Assembly (NCBI GenBank): GCA_020635435.1 | Contig: JACJZU010000001.1 | Span: 744,001-808,000, forward strand | Reading direction: 5' to 3' | Source of the DNA: Flavobacteriales bacterium | GTDB lineage: Bacteria; Bacteroidota; Bacteroidia; NS11-12g; UBA9320 | Length of the DNA: 64,000 nucleotides | Shown: positions 1-6,903 of the stretch, piece after piece | Layout of the letters: every line of letters starts with the position of its first letter | Position numbering within the stretch: position 1 is the stretch's first letter | The notes under the pieces: generated by a model | Told to the model about the DNA's origin: nothing | Seen by the model: the letters and a program-made list of their open reading frames with translations, nothing else | The model's database searches: none | Program-made: the position numbers and the translations under genes

Positions 1-204
1 ACCATCGTCTACGATACGCCGGTTCCGGAAGATCTCCAGGTCGCCCGACTCCGTATTGATAATGATGTCGAAATTCTCATCCGACCCGAATTTGCGGCGC
101 AACATGCTGCGGAATACATCTTCCATTACGCGCATCATCGTTGCCCTGTCGATGTTCTTGAACTCCTTGAATTCCGAAAACGACTCTACTAATCCTAGGC
201 TCAT
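1..204 (-). CDS. nusA: Transcription termination/antitermination factor NusA (N-terminal part)
   Basis: Only the first 68 codons lie in the window; the gene continues beyond position 1. The translation begins MSLGLVESFSEFKEFK and continues with FRSMLRRKFG, typical of the NusA N-terminal domain that contacts RNA polymerase. NusA modulates pausing, termination and antitermination. The ATG at 204 lies 4 bases after the rimP stop, the usual rimP-nusA order, so the two are surely co-transcribed. The S1 and KH RNA-binding domains cannot be seen here. Confidence 0.9.
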   Translation of the reverse strand, partial: MSLGLVESFSEFKEFKNIDRATMMRVMEDVFRSMLRRKFGSDENFDIIINTESGDLEIFRNRRIVDDG

Positions 205-208
205 AGTA

Positions 209-679
209 TCAATTAAAGCTTATTACAACTTTTGAAGTTTCAATATCTGTAAAGGGAACATGCTTGATGTCTCCCAATTCATTCTTAATGTGTTTCTTTT
301 CCGATCTCAGGACTTCCTGCACTTTTATACCCTTCTCCTCCACTTCCATCAGAATAAACTCACCCAAACGACCGTCGACAAAACTGATCTCCAACGTTCG
401 GCCTAAGTGTTGCGGATATTGCCGCTCCTTTTTCAGAGGGCGATCAACTCCCGGACTGGAAATCACGAGATTGAAAGGGCGTCCGTCGTACTCCTCGTCG
501 ATCATTCGGGATAAACGTCGGCTGATCCGTGCACAAACATCAATACTCACCCCGCTATCTCCGTCCAATAGCACCTGGATCTTAGGACTTTCAGCGCCAC
601 CCAAAACATCGACAATGAAATATTCACTGCCTTCGATCTCGGCTTCAACCCGCTCGGTGATCCATTTTTTAAGATCCAT
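209..679 (-). CDS. rimP: Ribosome maturation factor RimP
   Basis: RimP binds the 30S subunit and assists its maturation. The protein has the family core: FIVDVLGG, then IQVLLDGDSGVSIDVCARISR, SSPGVDRPL and a C-terminal Sm-like barrel. The start chosen is the ATG at 679 (MDLKKWITER), which leaves about 19 residues before the first core strand, as in related proteins (156 aa). An in-frame ATG at 724 would add 15 residues. It has a strong AGGAGGGGG just upstream, but that stretch can fold into a hairpin covering the ATG (GGGGGAAT/ATTCCCCC), so the start is not certain. It is followed directly by nusA. Confidence 0.92.
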   Translation of the reverse strand: MDLKKWITERVEAEIEGSEYFIVDVLGGAESPKIQVLLDGDSGVSIDVCARISRRLSRMIDEEYDGRPFNLVISSPGVDRPLKKERQYPQHLGRTLEISFVDGRLGEFILMEVEEKGIKVQEVLRSEKKHIKNELGDIKHVPFTDIETSKVVISFN

Positions 680-784
680 TTCTAGCTTCTCAATTCGGAT
701 TAATAAAAAGGGGGAATCTGTCATTCCCCCTCCTTGAGATCCGTTATGCGGCGCAAATATACTGGTAAAAATGCTAAAAAAGAA

Positions 785-1627
785 CTACTTGTTCCTTTTC
801 TTCTTGATGTATTTCCATATGATCGGAGGTAACCAATTTGTTGCAGTTCGCACGAAGAAATTGTAGACTCTCATGCTCTGCTCAGACTTCTCACCTTTTC
901 GGTCTACAAACAGGGTAGTATGATCCTCGAGTCCGGGGTTGATCTCTTCAGCAGGACGACCATTCGTGTAGTAATAGAGTGCCAGCGATTTTCGGCTTCT
1001 GCCCTCGGGGCAGTTCAATGGATCGGGATGTCCATGATATGAAAAATCGGTCGTACTGAACATACACATTCGGTTGAATACCGGAAGTACCTTCTTTTCA
1101 CATTGCGTCATATCGGTATTCCAGAGTTCGAAATGTCCGCCGTACGATTCGTCCCAATCCTTGTTCAGGTAGATCAGAACGTTCAAACGGCGATCGAGTC
1201 CGGTTAGTTTATGTTTATTGAAATCGGCATGAATTTTCAGGTAGCCACCCTTCCGGATCTGATGGCAACCTCCTCCTTCGAAATAAGCATCTCCGATCAG
1301 ATTTTCGATTCCTGTGAGTTCAGAGAGGAAATTCAGAAATGGCTCAGAATTCAGGAAGTGCATGAAAACCTTGGTGGCCTTCCCGAAACGTGCCTCTCCG
1401 CGCGAAGCCAGCTTTATCTCGTTCGGATTCTGGAAATTGATATCGCCTTTATCACCCATCTCAGGGAATTCACTTAATACGAGATTCAAAAAATCCTCGT
1501 TGAAGAAGTCGTCGAAATACATGTTCGGGAACGGGCTATTGGCCTTATATTCAGCCTTTTTAGCACGTGCCAGACTCATGAGTTCGTCGTAATTGATGTC
1601 CAGTACCTGATAATCTCCTATTTGCAT
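785..1627 (-). CDS. 2-oxoglutarate/Fe(II)-dependent oxygenase (prolyl-4-hydroxylase-like)
   Basis: A cytosolic protein of 280 aa with the double-stranded beta-helix signature of 2OG-Fe(II) dioxygenases. The iron-binding H-x-D is in IHADFNKH (about residue 132), the distal His in YHGHPDP (about 197), and the 2OG-binding Arg in GRSRKSLALYYY. The section RLNVLIYLNKDWDESYGG is typical of the prolyl-hydroxylase-like subgroup. The substrate cannot be told from sequence; related proteins hydroxylate proteins or act in glycan and peptide modification. The ATG at 1627 is preferred over a longer frame reaching 1681, because that extension would run into the promoter of the divergent gene. Confidence 0.85.
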   Translation of the reverse strand: MQIGDYQVLDINYDELMSLARAKKAEYKANSPFPNMYFDDFFNEDFLNLVLSEFPEMGDKGDINFQNPNEIKLASRGEARFGKATKVFMHFLNSEPFLNFLSELTGIENLIGDAYFEGGGCHQIRKGGYLKIHADFNKHKLTGLDRRLNVLIYLNKDWDESYGGHFELWNTDMTQCEKKVLPVFNRMCMFSTTDFSYHGHPDPLNCPEGRSRKSLALYYYTNGRPAEEINPGLEDHTTLFVDRKGEKSEQSMRVYNFFVRTATNWLPPIIWKYIKKKRNK

Positions 1628-1643
1628 GGGTTTTGGGCCTCCG

Positions 1644-1672
1644 TTGAGGTGTAAAAAAAAGAAATAATTTTG
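1644..1672 (+). promoter_or_regulatory. Bacteroidota-type promoter for the DUF2723 gene
   Basis: TAATTTTG at 1665-1672 matches the -7 element TAnnTTTG exactly, with TTG at 1644-1646, 18 bases upstream. Transcription would start near 1678, which rules out the GTG at 1672 as start codon and supports the ATG at 1696. The promoter reads away from the divergent oxygenase gene. Confidence 0.6.
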
Positions 1673-1695
1673 TGTCCGCAAAGATTGACGAGAAC

Positions 1696-4600
1696 ATGCT
1701 GAATTACAAGCGCTTTAATATTATCGTAGGTTGGGTGTTATTCGCAGCATCCCTGGTGGTTTACATGCTCACTCTGGAACCTTCTGTTCCGCTGTGGGAC
1801 TGTGGGGAATTCATCTCCGCTTCATACACATTGCAAGTTGTTCACCCTCCGGGTGCTCCTCTTTTCCTGATGCTGGGACGCTTGTTTTCGCTTTTCTCCT
1901 GGGGCAATCCGGAAGGGATAGCTTTGGCCGTTAATGCGCTCAGTGCCGTGGCCAGCGCATTAACAGTGACCTTCACATTTTGGATCATCACCCATTTCGC
2001 TTTGAAAGCCTTGAACATTCCAATTAGCTCAAGGGAGATCAAATCCGGTGATGCTATTGGCGTGTTTGGTGCCGGAATCGTTGGGGCCCTTGCACTCACC
2101 TTCATGGACACTTTTTGGTTCTCAGCCGTTGAGGCGGAGGTTTATGCATCTTCTTCTCTATTCACCGCACTCGCGTTCTGGGGCATTCTGAAATGGGAAG
2201 TTGTTAAAGATGAGACCGGTGCCGATCGCTGGTTGGTTTTCATATCCTTCATTGTAGGGTTGGCCATAGGACTTCACTTGTTGAATCTTCTAGTTATACC
2301 AGCTGTGATTCTGTATTACTTCTTCAACCGATTCCCGGTTAACACACGCAATGTGATCTATTCACTTGTGATCGGAGCAGGTTCCCTAGTATTCTTGAAC
2401 TGGTTCGTGATACCGGGAATGGCCAAATTCGCTGCGTTATTCGACAAGGCCTTCGTGAATGGAATGGGACTGCCCTACAACTCCGGTGTTCTGTTTTGGG
2501 TGGCTCTTGTAATTTTTGGTGTGTTCCTAGGAATTCGCTGGACCATTCGAAAACGCAAGCCTCTGTTGAACCTGGCGATGCTCTGCTTCGCATACATTCT
2601 CATCGGATACAGTTCCTATGCCATGGTGGTGATCCGCTCACTTGCCCAGCCACCGATTGACATGAACAATCCTGAAGATGCCTATAGCTTATTGAGTTAT
2701 ATTCAACGCGAGCAATATGGCGACCGTCCGTTATTCAAAGGACCCCATTACGTTGCCAAAGACGTTTCACCGATCGATGTGAAAGAGGGTGCCATGAGTT
2801 ACCGGAAGGGAGAAAATGGCTATGAAGAGATTGGCCGTCGCTATTCCTACACCTGGCCTGATAAATACGAGACCTTGCTCCCTCGGATGGGCGATATGAG
2901 CGAAAAATCCCAGGGATATAAATTCTGGTACAACGAACGCAAGAATGCCGACGGGTCAACGAAGATCCCCACCATGAAACAGAATCTCGGTTTCATGTGG
3001 AATTACCAGCTGGGCTGGATGTATTGGCGCTATTTCTTCTGGAATTTTGGTGGTCGGCAAAGTGATATTCAAAACGTGGATAACAGTGCTTTCGACGGAA
3101 ACTGGATGAGTGGAATACCATTTATCGACAACCGTCGGATAGGACCTCAGGAGGGAATTCCGAAATCACTGGCAAGCAATAAAGCAAGGAACGTGTATTA
3201 TTTGCTGCCTTTCCTGCTGGGTGTTCTTGGTCTCGTTTTCCAATTCAACCGTCAGAAACTGGATGCAACGGTTGTTACGGCCCTTTTCATTTTCACGGGT
3301 ATTTTCATTGTTATTTATCTGAATCAGCCTCCCCTCGAACCAAGAGAGCGGGATTATACCAATGTTGGGTCCTATCAAACATTCTGTATTTGGATCGGGT
3401 TGGGAGTGCTTCAGATCTCGGAGTTGCTCAAACGCTATCTTGGAAAAAGTGCGGCTGCCGGAGTTGCGACAGTACTTGGTCTATTCATGGCTCCTTATCT
3501 CATGGGGACCGAAAACTGGGATGATCACGATCGATCCGACCGGTACCTCGGTATCTCCTTCGCGAAGAATTATTTGAACTCCTGTGCACCAAATGCCGTT
3601 TTGTTCACCAACGGAGATAACGACACGTACCCGCTTTGGTACGCCCAAAACGTGGAAGGCTACCGTACCGATGTACGCATTATAAATCTGAGCCTTCTGA
3701 GCACAGAATGGTACGCACAGGCACTCACACGAAAATATTACGACTCGGACCCGCTTCCAATGTCCATAATCCCGAGTGAAAAACTCAAAGACGGTCAACG
3801 CGACATCACCAGATACCTGGCAGACGACAAGAAATTCAACAAAGACGGTTATTACAATTTAAAGGATGTTCTGGCCTTCATGGTTTCTGATAACCCGAAC
3901 GACATGGCCTATACGAATAGCGGGGACCGCGTGAACTACATGCCGGCTAAGAATTTCATTATACCAGTAGACAAGTCTGCTGTAGTCGCAAACGGTACAG
4001 TAAGGGAATCGGATCTTCCAAGAGTGGCCGATCGAATCGAATTCAGCGTACGCCAGAACTCTCTGATGAAAGGTAGCATTGTGATGTTCGACATCATTGC
4101 CACGAACGCCGAACGCGGTTGGGAACGACCGATCTATTTTACAACAACCACCTCAGACGATACGTACAGCGGGCTTCAAAGCTACTTCCGACATGAGGGT
4201 CTCACATACCGATTGGTACCGATCCGCTCGGATTGGAGTCAACGCGGAATGATCGATGACGATCTGCTCTACGACAGGTTGATGAAAGACTACGTTTGGG
4301 GCAATATGGATAAAGGGGAGATGTTCCTGGATCATAAGGCAACACTGGTCCCGAGGAATCTCCGATCGCTCTTTGCCCAGCTATCCCGCAATTACCTGCT
4401 GAAAGGTGATAGCACGCGTGCAATAGAGCTTGCCAATAAGAGTTTCGAAGTAATTCCTGAATCGATCATGGAAATGGATCTGGGGTTGAAGAGCTACTAC
4501 ATCGATCTATACAACCTTGCGGGAGATACCACCACTGCCATGTTGAAACTTGGCGAATTGGTAACTACGATCGAGGAGCAGGTCGCATACTTCGAGAACT

Positions 4601-4764
4601 TCAGTGCCAAAGCCACATTGGATCTCAAGAATCAGGCCCGTCAAAGGTTGGCTGAACTGGCACGTGACGCCGGAGATGCGCGAAATCTGGCTACACGCTT
4701 GGGGGCACCACGTCTAACCAAAAGGATGGAGGTTGTAGCTCAAAGACTCGGTGCCAATCCATAA
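1696..4764 (+). CDS. DUF2723 family membrane protein (GT-C-type glycosyltransferase)
   Basis: A large integral membrane protein (1022 aa). The N-terminal half has about ten hydrophobic helices and the DUF2723 hallmark: LEPSVPLWDCGEF with an acidic pair in the first periplasmic loop, then VVHPPGAPLF. These resemble the catalytic loop of protein O-mannosyltransferases (GT-C fold). The C-terminal half is soluble, including NGDNDTYPLWYAQ and a TPR-like tail of about 120 residues. The family is common in Bacteroidota and has been linked to protein O-glycosylation, but the donor and target are unknown. The start is set by the promoter just upstream. The gene is followed by rlmB with a 7-base gap. 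Confidence 0.85.
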   Translation: MLNYKRFNIIVGWVLFAASLVVYMLTLEPSVPLWDCGEFISASYTLQVVHPPGAPLFLMLGRLFSLFSWGNPEGIALAVNALSAVASALTVTFTFWIITHFALKALNIPISSREIKSGDAIGVFGAGIVGALALTFMDTFWFSAVEAEVYASSSLFTALAFWGILKWEVVKDETGADRWLVFISFIVGLAIGLHLLNLLVIPAVILYYFFNRFPVNTRNVIYSLVIGAGSLVFLNWFVIPGMAKFAALFDKAFVNGMGLPYNSGVLFWVALVIFGVFLGIRWTIRKRKPLLNLAMLCFAYILIGYSSYAMVVIRSLAQPPIDMNNPEDAYSLLSYIQREQYGDRPLFKGPHYVAKDVSPIDVKEGAMSYRKGENGYEEIGRRYSYTWPDKYETLLPRMGDMSEKSQGYKFWYNERKNADGSTKIPTMKQNLGFMWNYQLGWMYWRYFFWNFGGRQSDIQNVDNSAFDGNWMSGIPFIDNRRIGPQEGIPKSLASNKARNVYYLLPFLLGVLGLVFQFNRQKLDATVVTALFIFTGIFIVIYLNQPPLEPRERDYTNVGSYQTFCIWIGLGVLQISELLKRYLGKSAAAGVATVLGLFMAPYLMGTENWDDHDRSDRYLGISFAKNYLNSCAPNAVLFTNGDNDTYPLWYAQNVEGYRTDVRIINLSLLSTEWYAQALTRKYYDSDPLPMSIIPSEKLKDGQRDITRYLADDKKFNKDGYYNLKDVLAFMVSDNPNDMAYTNSGDRVNYMPAKNFIIPVDKSAVVANGTVRESDLPRVADRIEFSVRQNSLMKGSIVMFDIIATNAERGWERPIYFTTTTSDDTYSGLQSYFRHEGLTYRLVPIRSDWSQRGMIDDDLLYDRLMKDYVWGNMDKGEMFLDHKATLVPRNLRSLFAQLSRNYLLKGDSTRAIELANKSFEVIPESIMEMDLGLKSYYIDLYNLAGDTTTAMLKLGELVTTIEEQVAYFENFSAKATLDLKNQARQRLAELARDAGDARNLATRLGAPRLTKRMEVVAQRLGANP

Positions 4765-4771
4765 GAACGGC

Positions 4772-5500
4772 ATGGAGGAGGAACAGCTCATATTTGGCAT
4801 ACGCCCCATTATGGAGGCGTTAAGTTCAGGGGTGGAGATCGAGAAGGTTTTGATCTCCGATACAGGGCGCGGGCCGCAGTTTCAAGAGCTCGTTGGCATA
4901 CTGCGCAAAGCCGGGATCAACCATCAATACGTTCCTGTTCAAAAGCTGAATCGACTACATCGCGGCAACCATCAGGGGGTTATCGCCTATTTAAGTCTCA
5001 TTCCAAAGATCGAATTATACGATTTTCTCAATGTTGAACTTGCTAAAGGAACGGTACTTCGAATCCTGGTCTTAGATCATCTTACAGATGTCCGGAATCT
5101 GGGAGCTCTTGCCCGATCCGCGGTGGCTTTTGGCTTTCACGGAATCATCGCCCCGGAAAAAGGATCGGTCTTGATCCATTCCGGAGCGATCAAGTCCTCG
5201 GCAGGTGCACTGTTGAAGATACCTTTGATCCGTGTACCGAATCTTTCAGCTGCTATGAAGGATCTTCGTTTGCACGGGATCTATCTGGCTGCGATAAGCG
5301 AACATGGGAAAACCGAACTTTCGAACCTGCCACATGGTGAAGCGATCGCATTGGTATTAGGTAATGAGGAAACCGGTATCCGGGCTGAAAACCTCAAGTT
5401 ATGCGCAGAAACTTACCGCATTCCAATGGAAGACAGCATCGGATCACTCAATGTGTCGGTGGCAGGTGCAATAGCCATGTACGAAGTGAGCAAAGCGTAA
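4772..5500 (+). CDS. rlmB: 23S rRNA 2'-O-methyltransferase RlmB (TrmH/SPOUT family)
   Basis: SAM-dependent methylation of a guanosine in 23S rRNA domain V (G2251 in E. coli). The N-terminal substrate-binding domain begins LIFGIRPIMEAL. The SPOUT motifs follow: LDHLTDVRNLGALARSA (motif 1), LVLGNEETGI (motif 2) and SIGSLNVSVAGAIAMYE (motif 3, the knot). At 242 aa it has the usual length. The ATG at 4772 is preferred over an in-frame GTG at 4751 that overlaps the preceding gene. Other TrmH relatives cannot be fully excluded, but the N-terminal domain favours RlmB. Confidence 0.88.
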   Translation: MEEEQLIFGIRPIMEALSSGVEIEKVLISDTGRGPQFQELVGILRKAGINHQYVPVQKLNRLHRGNHQGVIAYLSLIPKIELYDFLNVELAKGTVLRILVLDHLTDVRNLGALARSAVAFGFHGIIAPEKGSVLIHSGAIKSSAGALLKIPLIRVPNLSAAMKDLRLHGIYLAAISEHGKTELSNLPHGEAIALVLGNEETGIRAENLKLCAETYRIPMEDSIGSLNVSVAGAIAMYEVSKA

Positions 5501-5641
5501 TTCACTCTTAATCAGAAACTTATGCTATTTTCTTGAATTGATATTCAAGCGCCTGACGAAAAAAAAGTTCAGGATTGTTATTTATCCTCAAAAAAATATA
5601 TTCGCGTAAAATTAGACGGGTCTATATTTAGTTTATAGCGT

Positions 5642-5863
5642 ATGTACTGGACTTTAGAACTTGCTTCGTATTTGGATGATGCGCCGTGGCCGGCCAGCAA
5701 AGATGAATTGATCGACTACGCCATCCGTTCAGGGGCTCCCCTGGAAGTTGTAGAGAACCTTCAGGAACTGGAGGATGATGGAGAACCATTTGAATCCATC
5801 GAGGAGGTATGGGCAGACTACCCCACTACCGATGACTATTTCTTCAACGAAGACGAACTCTGA
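5642..5863 (+). CDS. DUF2795 domain small protein
   Basis: A very acidic 73-aa protein. It matches the DUF2795 pattern seen in Bacteroidota: LASYLDDAPWPASKDELIDYAIRSG followed by VVENLQELEDDGEPFESIEEVWADYP. The function is unknown. The leader has TATATTTA at 5623-5630, one base off the Bacteroidota -7 consensus, so it probably has its own promoter. Its last 28 bases overlap the end of the convergent hydrolase gene. Confidence 0.8.
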   Translation: MYWTLELASYLDDAPWPASKDELIDYAIRSGAPLEVVENLQELEDDGEPFESIEEVWADYPTTDDYFFNEDEL

Positions 5864-6732
5864 TCGGGTTCGTTGAGGAATTCCAATACTTTTTCAATCA
5901 CAACATCGGATCTCAGTATCCGGTTATGACCCAGGCCTCGCGTTTCAATGAAACCGAGGCCTAGTTCTTTTGCAAGTAGCTCTGCATTTCGTATCGAAAC
6001 CTGTTGGTCATTGGCATCATGAAATACCAACATCTTTGGTAGAACATCCACATTTCGAAGCAATTCCGGCACGGCAAATTCATTGAATGAGATGTTGTAA
6101 CGCTGCTGAACCCTATTCACGAATCGCTCCCGTGTTCGATACCCACCGCCAATAAGTTTGATAAATTTCTCCACGATCTCCTTTGGTATGGAAGGGGTAT
6201 TGATAAGTACCCATTTCTTGAGCCGGATGGCATCTTCAGAAAGTGACCAGGCGAGCGACATCCCTGAAAGGGAATGGGTGACTGCACAAAGGACCTCGAA
6301 TTTTGCAACAGCTGCTTCAAGTGCATTTGCAAATTCCAGCGCATCGGTCTGCATACCTGCGCTTTGCCCGTGTCCGGGCATATCCATCAATAAAATGCCA
6401 AAGCCTGCAGAATGAACGGCTTCGGCAAGCTCCCTGAACTGAGTGGCTTTGCCAGACCAGCCGTGGGCAAAAAGCACATATGGAGCTTCTCCTTTTTGAT
6501 AAACAACCACCTTGGTGTGTAATGTGAGCACCTCCAGATTCTTGAACTCACCGAGCCATTTCAGGTCCGTTGAGGAATACGGACTTGGCCGGGGTTTGAA
6601 AAAAAGCTTGTACGCCCATAGTCCGGCGGCCTTGGGAAATACGAGATCCAACACACGTATCCCCAACCGGATCAATCTGAGCAGAAATGGAACTTCGTTC
6701 TCCTTGGGACTCGGAGTGGGATTCTTTGCCAT
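5836..6732 (-). CDS. Alpha/beta hydrolase
   Basis: A 298-aa alpha/beta-hydrolase fold protein. The oxyanion region is LFAHGWSGKATQF, the nucleophile elbow reads CAVTHSLSGMSL, the acid is in VFHDANDQQV, and the catalytic His is in TRGLGHNRIL. The elbow departs from G-x-S-x-G: Thr replaces the first Gly and Ser the last. The triad itself is complete. An N-terminal hydrophobic stretch (LLRLIRLGIRVLDLVFP) may associate with the membrane. The substrate is unknown; lysophospholipase- or esterase-like activity is typical of relatives. The first ATG (6732) is used; a longer frame would need a TTG at 6771. Confidence 0.82.
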   Translation of the reverse strand: MAKNPTPSPKENEVPFLLRLIRLGIRVLDLVFPKAAGLWAYKLFFKPRPSPYSSTDLKWLGEFKNLEVLTLHTKVVVYQKGEAPYVLFAHGWSGKATQFRELAEAVHSAGFGILLMDMPGHGQSAGMQTDALEFANALEAAVAKFEVLCAVTHSLSGMSLAWSLSEDAIRLKKWVLINTPSIPKEIVEKFIKLIGGGYRTRERFVNRVQQRYNISFNEFAVPELLRNVDVLPKMLVFHDANDQQVSIRNAELLAKELGLGFIETRGLGHNRILRSDVVIEKVLEFLNEPDQSSSSLKK

Positions 6733-6903
6733 CAGTAGATTCTGTGCAACTTTGAACGCGAAGTTCGGCAAATCTTAAGAACTGTCGGATAGCTTCCGAT
6801 TACATCGGATAAGTACTTCAGAACACATCGATGAAACCGGCCATTATCCACATTTCTGTCCCATTGAGGCATAAAGCAGTAAATTCGCCCAATTTATTCG
6901 GTA

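Noticed and set aside
1672..1695. GTG start for the DUF2723 gene at 1672
   Set aside because: It overlaps the -7 promoter element, so the transcript would begin after it; the ATG at 1696 is used instead.
6785..6809. Overlapping small hairpins before carB as a pyrimidine control element
   Set aside because: Stems are only 5-6 bp, lie near the divergent hydrolase start, and match no known PyrR or attenuator pattern.
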